64,000 nucleotides of DNA from Cellulophaga sp. BC115SP (GCF_009905545.1 NZ_JAAALB010000003.1:124001-188000); one strand, 5' to 3'. Shown: positions 1 to 9,761, counted from the first letter of the stretch. Notes: a model not told the origin generated them from the sequence alone. Made by a program: numbers and translations.

Positions 1-283
1 CAATCGAAATTACAGGCGAAAGCCCATTAATTTTATCCACATTGGGGCGCTCCATTCCACCGATAAAGCTTCGGGCATAGGCCGAAAAGCTTTCCATATA
101 ACGACGCTGTCCTTCAGCATAAATGGTATCAAATGCTAATGAAGATTTCCCCGAACCACTAATGCCAGTAATAACGACAAGTTTGTTGCGAGGAATAGTG
201 AGGTCAATATTCTTTAGGTTATGTTCTCTTGCTCCGAGCACTTCGATATGCTCATAGCCTGTGTTGTCTGTGAGGTTGGACAT
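1..283 (-). CDS. uvrA: UvrA excinuclease ABC subunit A, N-terminal 94 residues (partial)
   Basis: UvrA is the damage-recognition ATPase of nucleotide excision repair; it dimerises on DNA and loads UvrB. Translating the minus strand from the ATG at 283 gives 94 residues before the window edge. A Walker A motif (GISGSGKSS) lies near residue 41, followed by [21 protein letters not shown] and [16 protein letters not shown], which are diagnostic of the first UvrA nucleotide-binding domain. The rest of the gene lies left of the window. A second, complete uvrA lies at 5906-8779 and differs at many positions ([15 protein letters not shown] here, [15 protein letters not shown] there), so these are diverged paralogues rather than a recent duplication. 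Confidence 0.95.
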   Translation of the reverse strand, partial: MSNLTDNTGYEHIEVLGAREHNLKNIDLTIPRNKLVVITGISGSGKSSLAFDTIYAEGQRRYMESFSAYARSFIGGMERPNVDKINGLSPVISI

Positions 284-462
284 GAAATAAGGAATATAAT
301 TGAATGCAAAGGCAAAGGGGTAATTCACCAAGCCGTTAATTGGATAACATTAAATGCCTTAGTAAAGTTACCAAAATTTGTGAAGGTTTTAGAAGAAAGC
401 TTTTAATAGTGGGGAAGGGGCAAAGGCACAGAGGCACAAAGTGGGGGAAAGGGTTAAGTGAA

Positions 463-551
463 ATTGAGTGAGTTTAAGAAAAATTCATTCTGTAGAGATG
501 TAAAACCATACATCTCTACAGAATGGTTGAGTATTTCAATAATCACTCAAT
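463..551. repeat. Nested inverted repeat between uvrA and the PyrR-like gene
   Basis: A 16-bp perfect inverted repeat (486-501 against 510-525, arm CATTCTGTAGAGATGT, 8-nt loop) sits inside a wider pair of ends, ATTGAGTGA at 463-471 and TCACTCAAT at 543-551. The palindrome-within-palindrome design and the ATTGAGTGA ends match the family A elements elsewhere in the window, although the core differs. It begins a few bases beyond the stop of the minus-strand gene at 556 and probably serves as its terminator. The remainder of 284-555 shows no convincing gene. Confidence 0.7.
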
Positions 552-555
552 ATCT

Positions 556-1062
556 CTAGCTTAAATAAACGCCAACTTCATCAGGGTTATCTAGGATAAC
601 TTTTACGTGCTCGTTAATCGTTGTAGATAATTCGTATCCGATATAATTTGCGGCAATTGGGAAACGATGGTAGCCACGATCTACGATAACGGCTGTTTGA
701 AGACGCTTTACATGCAAACGCAAAAATGGCGATAAGCCATAAGCAAAAGTACGACCAGTATTCAATACATCGTCTACTACGATAATGGCTTTTTGCTCAA
801 GTAGGCTATCATCGCAATCAAAAGTGATACTTGGATTAGGCACTTCCTTGTCCATGTCAATAAGTACTGCAATAGCCTTGATAGAGGAAATATTCCCAAT
901 CATTTCGGCAAGTAATTTGGCAAATGAATACCCTTGACCCTTGATACCAGCAATGATAATTTCTGATTCTTCGAAATTGTTTTCGTATATCTCAAACGCA
1001 ATACGTTTAATTTTTTGGAGTACCTGCGTTTGGTTTAGTATTTGATTATCTGTTAGTTCCAT
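556..1062 (-). CDS. PyrR-like phosphoribosyltransferase
   Basis: A type I phosphoribosyltransferase of 168 residues. The PRPP-binding loop is clear (AIIVVDDVLNTGRT, about residues 92-105). The following VIVDRGYHRFPIAANYIG closely resembles the segment of PyrR that reads VDRGHRELPIRADYVG. PyrR proteins combine UMP-dependent regulation of pyrimidine genes with weak uracil phosphoribosyltransferase activity. No pyrimidine gene or obvious attenuator is adjacent, so the regulatory role is inferred from family resemblance only. It is a single gene, with a spacer and palindrome downstream. A generic purine or pyrimidine salvage phosphoribosyltransferase is the alternative. Confidence 0.8.
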   Translation of the reverse strand: MELTDNQILNQTQVLQKIKRIAFEIYENNFEESEIIIAGIKGQGYSFAKLLAEMIGNISSIKAIAVLIDMDKEVPNPSITFDCDDSLLEQKAIIVVDDVLNTGRTFAYGLSPFLRLHVKRLQTAVIVDRGYHRFPIAANYIGYELSTTINEHVKVILDNPDEVGVYLS

Positions 1063-1276
1063 GCTGCGAAGATATTAAAACTTTATTGACCTCTATAGCT
1101 CTTTCTTAGCAATTATAGAGACGACTCTAATTGCAAGTCGCAATATTAAGACTTGAAAGATAAATTTTTAGATAATTGGATAAATAATATTCAAAAAAAA
1201 ATGCTTTCAAGAGGGCTGGCACAATTTGTGCAGATTCACTTTCATATAACTTCATCCAGTTATATTGACACACAAC

Positions 1277-1681
1277 ATGAAAATACTACTTTCATTTATT
1301 CTTACTTTAATATTTTGGACTTCGTGGGGCGGTGCAGACCCACAAAGTTTTGCGGTTGGAAAATTACTTACGTCACTCAAACAAGGTCAAGCAAGTGAGC
1401 TAGCTTCGATGTTTGACGAGAATGTGGATTTATTAATTGATGCTGAACAAATTGATTTTAGTGAGATTTCACAAACGCACGCCGAAATCATCCTAAAGTC
1501 GTTCTTTAAACGTTGGCCACCTCAAGATTTTCAGTTAGTTCATCAAGGTGCCAATTCTTTGTCTCAGTATTACAGAGGTCTGTATAAGACAAATCGGGGG
1601 AATTATGCGGTGTATATCCTGCTCAAGAGAAATCAGGATAAGTTTTTAGTCGAAAGTATTCAGTTTAGAAAAGAAAAGTAA
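1277..1681 (+). CDS. Exported DUF4783-type protein
   Basis: A small exported protein of 134 residues with a cleavable signal peptide (MKILLSFILTLIFWTSWGGA) and a compact alpha+beta domain. The pattern of a helix, FDENVDLLID, ILKSFFKRWPP, FQLVHQG and a closing strand FLVESIQFRK matches the DUF4783 / NTF2-like lipocalin-sized family common in Bacteroidota. The function is unknown. I start at the ATG at 1277 because it opens directly into the signal peptide; the in-frame TTG at 1265 adds only four residues. A hairpin at 1771-1801 lies downstream. Confidence 0.75.
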   Translation: MKILLSFILTLIFWTSWGGADPQSFAVGKLLTSLKQGQASELASMFDENVDLLIDAEQIDFSEISQTHAEIILKSFFKRWPPQDFQLVHQGANSLSQYYRGLYKTNRGNYAVYILLKRNQDKFLVESIQFRKEK

Positions 1682-1770
1682 TGGTTTGGAATGTGTTGGA
1701 GATGTAGAGGTTAGCGCAAATAACTTGGTGTAATTCCTCTCATAATTTAGATTTGTTAAGAAATATTGAC

Positions 1771-1808
1771 AGCGTAGCAAGTGAAAATACTTAGCTACGC
1801 TTATTTTT
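1771..1808 (+). terminator. Hairpin terminator after the DUF4783 gene
   Basis: AGCGTAGC at 1771-1778 pairs with GCTACGCT at 1794-1801 and is followed by a T-rich run. It lies about 90 nt after the stop at 1681 and just ahead of the next promoter. Confidence 0.7.
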
Positions 1809-1810
1809 TG

Positions 1811-1818
1811 TACATTTG
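1811..1818 (+). promoter_or_regulatory. Bacteroidota -7 element for the YcxB-like gene
   Basis: TACATTTG fits the TAnnTTTG -7 consensus and is followed by GCAGTC, the usual start-site context in this window. No good TTG is present 19-21 nt upstream, so only the -7 half is supported. It lies 54 nt ahead of the ATG at 1873. Confidence 0.55.
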
Positions 1819-1872
1819 CAGTCTGTTTGCGAACAATAGCATAATTTACAATAAAGCATAAAGAACAACGAC

Positions 1873-2424
1873 ATGGCAAAAGGATATGCACAGGGTCAGC
1901 AAAGACGAATGGTGCAAATGCCAGTAAATCCACTGGCTATCAAAACAAAAAAGTATGCGCTTGATAAAAACAAGTTTATTACTCTCAATATGAGCCAAAT
2001 GGTCAAAAATCAATGGTATTGGGGTTTTGTACCACTTGGACTTATCGCTGTGAATGCGGTGCTCAATATTACAGGTATTTATCATAACTACTGGATTTAT
2101 GTATTGACGCTTATTGGGGCGATTGGTTATGTTGCTTTCTGGGCAATTCAATTTACGGGTGTAACGCAGTTGGATCAATACAAACAACTTTTTGAAAAAT
2201 ATCGCTACGAAATCGATAGTCGTCAAATTTTGATGAAAATTACAGACGAGCAAGGTGGTGTTATCAAATGGGATATGATTAAAACTGCTAGGAAAGAAAA
2301 AGAAGCTTACGTGTTGGATTTAGGTCAATATCAGTTTATTTATTTGCCATTCAGCATTTTCTCAAACGATAACGATAAGAAATTGATGGATAAAATCTTA
2401 AGAGATAAAGGTTTTATTTCTTAG
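1873..2424 (+). CDS. YcxB-like membrane protein
   Basis: An inner-membrane protein of 183 residues. Two adjacent hydrophobic segments (WYWGFVPLGLIAVNAVLNI and IYVLTLIGAIGYVAFWAIQF, about residues 48-95) are followed by a cytoplasmic domain. That domain reads RYEIDSRQILMKI, GGVIKWDMIKTARKEKEAYVL and YQFIYLPFSIF, which fits the C-terminal domain of YcxB-family proteins. The function is unknown. The gene has its own upstream -7 element and ends just before family A copy A1, so it is probably monocistronic. Confidence 0.65.
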   Translation: MAKGYAQGQQRRMVQMPVNPLAIKTKKYALDKNKFITLNMSQMVKNQWYWGFVPLGLIAVNAVLNITGIYHNYWIYVLTLIGAIGYVAFWAIQFTGVTQLDQYKQLFEKYRYEIDSRQILMKITDEQGGVIKWDMIKTARKEKEAYVLDLGQYQFIYLPFSIFSNDNDKKLMDKILRDKGFIS

Positions 2425-2428
2425 ATAA

Positions 2429-2590
2429 TCCCTAATTGAGTGATTGGTGATTGAGTGCATGAGTGATTATGTTAAAATCTGTATTTAGTAGAGACGCAAT
2501 GCTTGCGTCTTTAGCCGAGGCAAAACCAACAATCTAGTATCAAAAAAAGCGGTCGGAAATTGTTTTCCGACCGCTTTTTTTGATGAAATT
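2429..2590. repeat. Family A palindromic intergenic element, copy A1
   Basis: The left arm contains TGAGTGATTATGTTAAAAT and GTAGAGACGCAATG followed by TTGCGTCT. The core is a near-perfect hairpin (2539-2584) in which GCGGTCGGAAA pairs with TTTCCGACCGC, flanked by ATCAAAAAAA and TTTTTTTGAT. It acts as a natural bidirectional terminator between convergent genes ending at 2424 and 2651. The right arm present in copies A2, A3 and A5 is missing here. Confidence 0.85.
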
Positions 2591-2611
2591 TCCTTAAAAA
2601 TTGATAGCATT

Positions 2612-2650
2612 TTCAAATCTTCAAATCTTCAAATCATTCAAATCTTCAAA
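2612..2650. repeat. Short tandem repeat of TTCAAATC
   Basis: Five imperfect tandem copies of TTCAAATC lie immediately before the stop codon of the minus-strand CNNM gene. Similar TTCAAATTTTCAAATT tracts recur in the ribosomal cluster before rplD and rpsE. Confidence 0.6.
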
Positions 2651-3931
2651 TTATCCCTCTGCGTTTAAGATTTTAATTAAAAGCTTATCGACTTTTGCAC
2701 CATCCATATCAATAATTTCGAAGCTCATATTTTGCCAAATAATCGTATCACCTTGTTGTGGTAAATCCGTCAATTCATTCAAAATTAACCCAGCGACTGT
2801 ATTGAAAGAGTATTCTTGAAAATGATTAGGCAAATCAAAGAATTGTAAAAAATCTACCAGTGGATATTGCCCATCAATCAACCAAGAATCATCTTCTCGC
2901 TTGTCTAAACGATAACCATCATGATCAAAATCTGATACGTTTCCTACCAATGCTTCTAGCAAATCATTGAGCGTAACAATACCTTGTGTTTGACCATACT
3001 CATCAATGACAATTCCGTAATGAATTTTACTATCCTTAAAGCGCTGTAAAGCTTGGTAAGCCGAAGCATTTTCAAGAATAAATTGTGGAGGAGAAAGATA
3101 TAAGCTCAAATCAAAGTCTGTTTGACTCAGAGGCAAAAACAAATCTTTCAGGCGCACTACGCCAATAATATGGTCTTTATCTTTTTCGTAAACAGGATAT
3201 AGCGAGTGTAATTCTTCATGAATTACTTCTCTGATTCGGTCAGAAGAATAGCTAGATTTTAAAAATACTACATCGTTGCGGTGCGTCATAAGCGACGATA
3301 CATTTCTATCGCCCAGACTAAATACACGTCCCACAATATCTTGTTCTATTTCATGAACCTCACCACTTTCGGTACCTTCTTGCACAATCGCCTTGATTTC
3401 TTCTTCGGTTACTTTACTGTCGGTAGAAGGTTTGATGTTGAGAATTTTGATTAGTAAATCCGAGGAAAATGTCAAAAGCCAAACAAAAGGAGCTGTAAGC
3501 GTCGATAGCATATTCATCGGACGAGCTACCGTTTTGGCAATAAATTCGGGATTGGTGAGTCCAATACGCTTTGGTACAAGTTCTCCAAATACCAACGAAA
3601 GGTAAGTAATTAACAAAACCACTGTTGTGACCGCCAAAGTATGTTGGTAAGGAGCAAACAATTCAAATTGTCCGTAAAAAGCTTTTATATCATTGGTCAT
3701 TTTTTCTCCCGAAAAAATACCTGTTAAAATTCCAATTAAAGTAATACCAATTTGAACTGTAGATAGAAAACGGTTGGGCTCATTGGCAATACTCAAAGCA
3801 ATTTTGGCATTGCTATCTCCTTTTTTCGCAGCAGATTCGAGTCTGGCTTTTCGAGCAGATACCAGCGCAATTTCTGACATTGAAAAAATGCCATTAAGTA
3901 AGATTAATAAAAAAATAATGAGTAGTTCCAT
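2651..3931 (-). CDS. CNNM/CorC-family membrane protein with paired CBS domains (hemolysin family)
   Basis: An integral membrane protein of 426 residues. The DUF21/CNNM membrane domain occupies about residues 1-180, starting MELLIIFLLILLNGIFSMSE. A pair of CBS domains follows at about 205-325 (LMTHRNDVVFL, VYEKDKDHIIGVVRLKDLF, YGIVIDEYGQTQGIVTLNDL). The C-terminal CorC_HlyC domain closes the protein (GQYPLVDFLQFFDLP, NTVAGLIL). The family is historically annotated as hemolysin-like; characterised members transport Mg2+ or Co2+ or protect against excess Mg2+. All domains are intact. It is convergent with the YcxB-like gene, with repeat A1 between them. Confidence 0.9.
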   Translation of the reverse strand: MELLIIFLLILLNGIFSMSEIALVSARKARLESAAKKGDSNAKIALSIANEPNRFLSTVQIGITLIGILTGIFSGEKMTNDIKAFYGQFELFAPYQHTLAVTTVVLLITYLSLVFGELVPKRIGLTNPEFIAKTVARPMNMLSTLTAPFVWLLTFSSDLLIKILNIKPSTDSKVTEEEIKAIVQEGTESGEVHEIEQDIVGRVFSLGDRNVSSLMTHRNDVVFLKSSYSSDRIREVIHEELHSLYPVYEKDKDHIIGVVRLKDLFLPLSQTDFDLSLYLSPPQFILENASAYQALQRFKDSKIHYGIVIDEYGQTQGIVTLNDLLEALVGNVSDFDHDGYRLDKREDDSWLIDGQYPLVDFLQFFDLPNHFQEYSFNTVAGLILNELTDLPQQGDTIIWQNMSFEIIDMDGAKVDKLLIKILNAEG

Positions 3932-4026
3932 GTAATAAAATCAATCAGTCGAATGATTTGAGAGTGAATATTTGAGGTACTAAGTTAGGGATTGTGTATG
4001 ACAAATACTCACACGTAAAGACACCA

Positions 4027-5280
4027 TTAATCCGAATGTTTAATAAAATGCTTTTGTAGCAATAAAAAACCAAGCATCGAAGTCAAACATAATCCTCCCA
4101 TGACATACCAAAGTTCCGCAAAATTCCATCGTTGAATAATCTGTGCACCGATGGTGGGAGCGCTGATTTGAGCAATAGAATAACACATTGAATATAGCGC
4201 TAGATATTGACCTCTATTTTTTTCATTAGCTCTATCTACGACTAAAGTCTGCATGAAAGGCATCGCAAACATTTCGCCAATGGTATTAAAGGCAATCGAA
4301 AACCAAATAAACATTATAGCCGTGGATATATTCAGCACAAAAAACGAACAAGCTGTAAGTAACAAACCTATAGCGATCAATATAGGGCGTGGTAGGCGTT
4401 TTTCGACCGTATGAACAAATATCATTTCGGTGGTAGCAATTAACAAACCATTGAAAACCATAAAAGCACCAATTCGAGACTCTGAAAGCTTTATGACTGT
4501 TCTAAAATATAAAGGTTCCAAAGAAAATAACTGGAAGAACGGTATCGCATACATGACCACCAACGCCAAAAATACCCAGTAAAATTTATCCTTGTACGCC
4601 GAATTAGGTAGATTACTCACATGAGTTTCAGCGGACTTTGAGGAGGTCGTATCAAGCACTGGAGGTTTTATTAAAATCCTTAATAAAATAGCAGCTACAA
4701 TACAAGTTACTCCGTCGCCCCAAAACAGATAGTTGTAATCCATTTCAGCCAGAATACCTCCCATACCGCCACCAATCGACCAGCCTAAGTTGATGGCCAA
4801 ACGATTGAGTGTGTACGAGCGTGTGCGGTTTGTAGGTGTGCTATAATAAGCAATAGAGGCGCCATTGGCAGGGCGAAAAGTATCACCAAGCGTTGTAAAA
4901 ATAAATACCCCTGCACAAATACTGTAGAGGGAGGTTAATTGCATCAAAACCAATAATGCAATGCCTGACAATAATAAACTGTAAAATTGGATAGGGTAAA
5001 AACCTATTTTATCAGTTAGTTTTCCACCTAAAAAAGTGCCAAATAACGCTCCTGAGCCATAAAATGCCATGACAATCCCTGCGTCTGCCACCGAGAAGTG
5101 AAGTTTTTGAGTAAGATATAAGGTTAAAAATGGCAAAACCATCGTCCCGCTACGGTTGACAAACATGATTGCTGATAGCAACCAAACCGATTTGGGAAGT
5201 CCGCCAAATGCATTTTTGTAAATATATAAAGGTTTGAAAAACATATTTTTAGTTTGAGATTGAAGCGAATTTTTATTCAA
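4027..5280 (-). CDS. Major facilitator superfamily transporter
   Basis: A 417-residue permease with about twelve hydrophobic segments and a hydrophilic central loop (KPPVLDTTSSKSAETH, near 206-222). The N-terminal half carries the MFS signature region FLGGKLTDKIGFYP between helices 2 and 3, and TFRPANGASIAYYS in helix 4. It resembles drug or sugar efflux proteins of the MdtH/YceL type, but the substrate cannot be told from sequence. An internal ATG at residue 13 is an alternative start. No regulator is adjacent; it is probably transcribed alone. Confidence 0.85.
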   Translation of the reverse strand: MNKNSLQSQTKNMFFKPLYIYKNAFGGLPKSVWLLSAIMFVNRSGTMVLPFLTLYLTQKLHFSVADAGIVMAFYGSGALFGTFLGGKLTDKIGFYPIQFYSLLLSGIALLVLMQLTSLYSICAGVFIFTTLGDTFRPANGASIAYYSTPTNRTRSYTLNRLAINLGWSIGGGMGGILAEMDYNYLFWGDGVTCIVAAILLRILIKPPVLDTTSSKSAETHVSNLPNSAYKDKFYWVFLALVVMYAIPFFQLFSLEPLYFRTVIKLSESRIGAFMVFNGLLIATTEMIFVHTVEKRLPRPILIAIGLLLTACSFFVLNISTAIMFIWFSIAFNTIGEMFAMPFMQTLVVDRANEKNRGQYLALYSMCYSIAQISAPTIGAQIIQRWNFAELWYVMGGLCLTSMLGFLLLQKHFIKHSD

Positions 5281-5481
5281 TTTAGCCCCTCATAAAATTG
5301 GAAATATCGACGATTGATTTGGTATGATTTTTGGGTGCATTTCTAAAAAAATCTATCTTTGGTTAACGGTCAAGCAACGAATTTTGTAACTTTGTTGTTA
5401 ACTAGTTGAATAACAGTTGTTTCTCTCCTGTTCCGTGTAAAAGATTGTTTTAACCACACAACCCACCAAAAGAATAGTGTT

Positions 5482-5703
5482 ATGAAAGACTCGCCAGTAA
5501 TTTTAACGCCAGAATCTGTAGAGCTTCTTGTTGCGAATATTGCAGAGGAATTATTGAGAGGGCAAAATACTTATAAATCTGAAACGCAAGCAGTGCGTAA
5601 AAGAATCAAAATAGGCATGTTGAAAACCCTTTCTTATCAAGAAATTTTGTACTCAAATAAACAAACGTCGAGATTTGAGCCTGCTCAATCTGATGTAGCT
5701 TAG
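5482..5703 (+). CDS. Small uncharacterised protein (73 aa)
   Basis: A short, hydrophilic, probably helical cytosolic protein with no signal peptide, membrane segment or cysteine. The central part is basic (VRKRIKIGMLKTLSYQEI). I do not recognise a family. Support for coding comes from a clean ATG, its position in a gap between divergently arranged genes, and a TAACTTTG -7-like element at about 5387-5394. The gene stands alone: the MFS gene diverges upstream and uvrA converges downstream. It could be a small DNA- or RNA-associated protein, but nothing proves this. Confidence 0.6.
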   Translation: MKDSPVILTPESVELLVANIAEELLRGQNTYKSETQAVRKRIKIGMLKTLSYQEILYSNKQTSRFEPAQSDVA

Positions 5704-5849
5704 CGTTTTCCTTACCGCCATAAGGTGTAAAAAATAAGCTCCTTAATCCTTCCTGACTTTATATAATCCTTTTAAAACTTTGTATCAACTTTTCTGTACT
5801 ATTGTAGCAGTTTGAGCTATAGTAGATGAATTGTTATGACTTTAAAAAT

Positions 5850-5890
5850 TCAGATGTCAGCCACACAAGGTATGCGTAGCTGACATCTGA
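5850..5890 (-). terminator. Terminator of the complete uvrA
   Basis: A perfect 12-bp stem (TCAGATGTCAGC at 5850-5861 with GCTGACATCTGA at 5879-5890) lies 15 nt beyond the uvrA stop. On the minus strand it is followed by a T-rich stretch, as in an intrinsic terminator. Confidence 0.8.
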
Positions 5891-5905
5891 GTGAGACGCT
5901 GTAGC

Positions 5906-8779
5906 TTATAATTTCTCTTTCAAAAAAGTAGCAGTAAAGCTATTTCCTTCTTTTACCATGTCTTCGGGTGTTCCTGCAAAAGTGATATAGCCTCCTTGAT
6001 TGCCGCCCTCTGGACCGAGATCAATGATATAATCTGCCGATTTGATGACTTCCATATTATGCTCGATAATAATTACGGAATCGCCTTGCTCAACGAGCGC
6101 GTTGATGGCTTTCAATAGTTTTTTAATATCGTGGAAGTGTAAACCTGTTGTAGGTTCGTCAAAAATAAAGAGGGTCTTCCCTTTACTTGAATTCCCCTTT
6201 CCTAAGAAACTAGCCAATTTGACACGCTGTGCTTCTCCGCCCGACAAAGAGCTTGAAGACTGACCCAGTTTGATATAACCCAAACCAACTTCTTGTAACG
6301 GTATCAGTTTATCAGCCAGTTTAGGGTCTTCTTTTGAGAAAAGTATAATCGCTTCATCAACGGTCATATCCAAGATTTCAGCAATATCCTTTTCTTGGTA
6401 TTTTACGTCTAAGATTTCTTGTTTAAAACGCTTTCCACCGCATGACTCGCATTTGAGGCGTACATCTGCCATAAATTGCATCTCAATGGTAACTTCACCC
6501 TCGCCTTGGCAGGTTTCACAACGACCGCCGTCTACGTTGAACGAAAAATGCGCAGGTTTATAGCCACGATTTTTTGAAATAGCTTGTTCTGAATACAACA
6601 AGCGAATTTGATCATACGCCTTGATATAGGTAACTGGGTTTGAGCGTGATGACTTTCCTATGGGATTTTGGTCAATCATTTCAACAGCCTCAATTCGATT
6701 GAGACTACCACTTAATTCTGTAAATTTCCCTGTTTCATCAGTGAATGTCCCCAAGTGTCTTCCTAGTGCAGGAAATAACACTTTACGAATAAGTGTTGAT
6801 TTTCCTGAACCACTTACACCCGTCACCACCGTGAGTACTCCCAATGGAAATTTGACATCTAAGTTTTTAAGATTATTTTCTCTTGCACCTTTGATGTCTA
6901 TAAAAGCAGTGGATTTTCTACGGAACTTTGGTACAGGAATGCTATCTTTTCCAGTTAAGAAATTAATCGTATGGCTTTGTATTTCGGTGACTTGCGCGTC
7001 GCTCAATTGTTCGTAATTTCCTTGAAATACAAGCTGCCCACCATGGCTTCCCGCATCAGGGCCAATATCAATAATTTGGTTAGCCACTCGCATGACCTCT
7101 TCTTCGTGTTCAACTACAATAACGGTATTGCCCAAATCTCTCAACGATTCTAATACCGAAACCAAACGTTGTGTGTCACGTGGGTGCAAGCCAATCGAAG
7201 GCTCATCTAGGATATACATTGACCCAACAAGCGCACTTCCCAATGAAGTTGCTAGCTTGATACGCTGAAACTCACCACCTGATAAAGTAGAAGTAAGACG
7301 ATTGAGTGTAAGATATCCCAAACCTACACGACTCATGAAATCTAGTCGATTTTGGATTTCTTGTACAATACGCTTCGATAATTCCATTTGATAATCAGGA
7401 AGCTCGAGTTTTTCAAAAAACTCTGTTACCTCAGAGATAGGCATCAATACCAAGTCTATAATAGACTTCCCATTAATTTTGACATATCCTGCATCTTTAC
7501 GCAAGCGTGAACCTTGGCAATCTGGGCAAGTAGTACGACCACGGTAGCGAGAAAGTAAAACTCTAAATTGGATTTTATGCGTCTCGGTTTCGAGCATTTG
7601 GAAAAAGGCATTGAGACCAGAAAAATATTCGTTTCCTGTCCACAACAATGCTTTTTCCTTTTCTGTCAAATCTTTATAGGCTCTATGAATAGGAAAGTCG
7701 AATTTGATACCATTGCGTAACAGCGGAATAAGCCATTCGCCCATTTTTTCGGTACGCCAAGGTGCAATAGCTCCTTCATAGATCGATAAATTATGATCAG
7801 GGAAAATAAGGTCGTGATCTAAACCTAAAATTTTACCGAAACCCTCGCAACGCTTACAAGCGCCATAAGGGTTATTAAAGCTAAAAAGGTTGAGCGAAGG
7901 TTCTTCAAAAACGATACCGTCAGATTCAAATCTATCTGAGAAAACACGGGTTTCCTGTCCTACAAGCTCAATGTAACAAGTGCCACTTCCTTCAAAAAAT
8001 GCCGTTTGTACCGAATCTGATGCACGAAACTGTGTTTCTTCATCGGGCTGACCGTCGTCTTCTTTTTTGATAACCAATCGGTCTATTAATATTCTGAAGT
8101 TGTTTTTGACCAAGTCAATAGGAGGGAGCTCTTCTATTCGCGCTGGATTTTCTAATAGTTCTTCCAGAAATAAAGTCTCCTCATCCACCACAATACGGGT
8201 ATAGCCTTTTTGCATCAATACCTGTATTTCGGCTTGCAAACTACGTCCTTCTCGCAAAAATAAGGGCGCCAGAATTAAGACTCTTTGCCCTGATTCTTGT
8301 TCGAACAACCAGTTGACCACATCGGTAACGGTATCTTTTCTGACAATATTTCCAGAAAGAGGCGAATACGTAATCCCTGTGCGAGCAAATAATAATTTGA
8401 GATAATCATAAATCTCGGTAGTCGTACCAACCGTCGAACGAGGGTTTTTAGTAGAAACCTTCTGCTCAATCGCAATCGCTGGCGATACGCCTTTGATATA
8501 GTCTACATCAGGCTTTTCCATTCTTCCCAAAAACTGACGGGCATACGAACTTAAGCTTTCGACATACATACGTTGCCCTTCGGCAAACAGTGTGTCAAAA
8601 GCCAAAGATGACTTTCCTGAGCCAGATAAGCCCGTAATAACCACAAGCTGGTTACGAGGAATAGCGACATCAATATTTTTGAGGTTGTTGACTCTTGCCC
8701 CTTTAATAATGATATTCTTTTTAGGGTCGAGGTTTTCTATGGAAGACTGTTGGTTCAGCGTGATTTCGGCAGTATTCAT
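5906..8779 (-). CDS. uvrA: UvrA excinuclease ABC subunit A, second paralogue
   Basis: A complete 957-residue UvrA. It has Walker [10 protein letters not shown] at about 50-58 and signature [12 protein letters not shown] in the first ATPase, then GVSGSGKST and [12 protein letters not shown] in the second. The C-terminal zinc finger is intact (CETC, 18 residues, CESC). The first zinc module is odd: the CxxC that normally precedes SFNNPYGAC is missing, leaving only CKRC, with CPDC further on. I start at the ATG at 8779, because the 71 residues available upstream (to 8992) are Cys/His-rich, unlike UvrA, and likely untranslated. With the partial gene at 1-283 this makes two uvrA genes within 9 kb. 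The role is damage recognition, or an accessory version of it. Confidence 0.93.
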   Translation of the reverse strand: MNTAEITLNQQSSIENLDPKKNIIIKGARVNNLKNIDVAIPRNQLVVITGLSGSGKSSLAFDTLFAEGQRMYVESLSSYARQFLGRMEKPDVDYIKGVSPAIAIEQKVSTKNPRSTVGTTTEIYDYLKLLFARTGITYSPLSGNIVRKDTVTDVVNWLFEQESGQRVLILAPLFLREGRSLQAEIQVLMQKGYTRIVVDEETLFLEELLENPARIEELPPIDLVKNNFRILIDRLVIKKEDDGQPDEETQFRASDSVQTAFFEGSGTCYIELVGQETRVFSDRFESDGIVFEEPSLNLFSFNNPYGACKRCEGFGKILGLDHDLIFPDHNLSIYEGAIAPWRTEKMGEWLIPLLRNGIKFDFPIHRAYKDLTEKEKALLWTGNEYFSGLNAFFQMLETETHKIQFRVLLSRYRGRTTCPDCQGSRLRKDAGYVKINGKSIIDLVLMPISEVTEFFEKLELPDYQMELSKRIVQEIQNRLDFMSRVGLGYLTLNRLTSTLSGGEFQRIKLATSLGSALVGSMYILDEPSIGLHPRDTQRLVSVLESLRDLGNTVIVVEHEEEVMRVANQIIDIGPDAGSHGGQLVFQGNYEQLSDAQVTEIQSHTINFLTGKDSIPVPKFRRKSTAFIDIKGARENNLKNLDVKFPLGVLTVVTGVSGSGKSTLIRKVLFPALGRHLGTFTDETGKFTELSGSLNRIEAVEMIDQNPIGKSSRSNPVTYIKAYDQIRLLYSEQAISKNRGYKPAHFSFNVDGGRCETCQGEGEVTIEMQFMADVRLKCESCGGKRFKQEILDVKYQEKDIAEILDMTVDEAIILFSKEDPKLADKLIPLQEVGLGYIKLGQSSSSLSGGEAQRVKLASFLGKGNSSKGKTLFIFDEPTTGLHFHDIKKLLKAINALVEQGDSVIIIEHNMEVIKSADYIIDLGPEGGNQGGYITFAGTPEDMVKEGNSFTATFLKEKL

Positions 8780-9169
8780 CAAAATGTCGGATAGTTGAAT
8801 TTTGGCAATATGAGAATGATTGAGTGTTGCCAAATTTTGTCCAAAACAATTACAGGCAAAATAAGGATGAACAAACCTTGAATTGTCATAGGTTTGTTGT
8901 CCTCTCAAAGTTAGACAAAAAACTAGACAAGATTGTTTCGTATGTACGCAAGAATGTAGCAAACTTTCCATTAATTTAAGGGTTTGATACAAGTGATTGC
9001 AACGAAATGATGTGTAAAATGTGTCTTTATGAATAAAGGATGACTATTTATAAAGACAAAAAAGCAACTAGGATTCACAACGAAGACTTTTTGTTCGAGG
9101 ATAACGTCTTTTTGTTGATAGATGAAACATCTATAGCTTATTGAAACACAATAGATTAATTTTCAAACC
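8780..9169. other. Divergent intergenic region (390 bp)
   Basis: This lies between uvrA (minus) and the outer-membrane-like gene at 9170 (plus) and must hold both promoters. An open frame continues leftward-transcribed uvrA upstream to 8992, but its composition argues against translation. No perfect TTG/TAnnTTTG pair, repeat or RNA gene was recognised. The segment 9075-9125 holds near-repeated GAAGACTTTTTGTT and ATAACGTCTTTTTGTT. Confidence 0.5.
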
Positions 9170-9757
9170 ATGAAAAAAATACTTCTTATTCTCTGCTTAC
9201 TAACCGCAGGTAACATAACAAAAAGCTGGGCGCAAGAGCCTGTTGTAATTAAACAAGATGGCGCAACGGGTGACCTCGACGCCGAGGAAAACGAAGAACC
9301 AGACGTAAGAGATTTATCCTTCCGTGAAAGATTGAAGTTTGGGGGCGGTATCGGTGGTTTGCAGTTTGGTAACCCAACGCTTATCTCTGTGTCACCTATG
9401 GCTGGGTATTTGCTTACTAACGAAATGACAGTTGGTCTGGCAGTAGATTATCAATACACCAAATACACTGGTGCAACGGCTTATAATCTATATGGCCCTA
9501 GACTTTTTACGCAATATCGTCTTCGTTTCTTAGAGTCTATCTTGTCTAAAGCATTTGCACAAGGAGAGGTTCAGCAGTATTATGGCAGTGCAGGAACCTA
9601 TAAACTCAATTATGACCCTCAATTTTTGGCAGGTGTTGGTCTAGGATATGGAGGTTTCCAGATTTCAGCATTATATAACTTTAGTTATTCGTCCAATAAT
9701 CTAACATCTCCTTATGGTAGCCCTATCGTTATCCGAGTAGGAGGCTTTTTCTTCTAA
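9170..9757 (+). CDS. Outer-membrane beta-barrel-like protein
   Basis: A 195-residue exported protein. The signal peptide is MKKILLILCLLTAGNITKSWA, cut before QEP. An acidic linker follows (DLDAEENEEPDVRD, about 34-47), then alternating amphipathic strands rich in Gly, Tyr and Phe, ending in IRVGGFFF. A terminal aromatic residue after a final strand is typical of outer-membrane barrels. It resembles the small barrel proteins common in Cytophagales without a defined function. Four bases separate it from the membrane gene at 9762, so the two are probably co-transcribed. Confidence 0.65.
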   Translation: MKKILLILCLLTAGNITKSWAQEPVVIKQDGATGDLDAEENEEPDVRDLSFRERLKFGGGIGGLQFGNPTLISVSPMAGYLLTNEMTVGLAVDYQYTKYTGATAYNLYGPRLFTQYRLRFLESILSKAFAQGEVQQYYGSAGTYKLNYDPQFLAGVGLGYGGFQISALYNFSYSSNNLTSPYGSPIVIRVGGFFF

Positions 9758-9761
9758 GATT

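Noticed and set aside
1153-1398. 81-residue frame overlapping the DUF4783 gene
   Set aside because: It is in another frame of a gene with a signal peptide and domain match; the overlapped part is better explained by the DUF4783 protein.
2601-2819. 72-residue plus-strand frame opposite the CNNM gene
   Set aside because: It covers the TTCAAATC tandem repeat and the antisense of the CorC_HlyC domain, with no coding evidence.
8780-8992. N-terminal extension of 71 residues on the complete uvrA
   Set aside because: It is rich in Cys and His, resembles no UvrA, and the ATG at 8779 opens directly into the conserved UvrA N-terminus. It is treated as upstream non-coding sequence.
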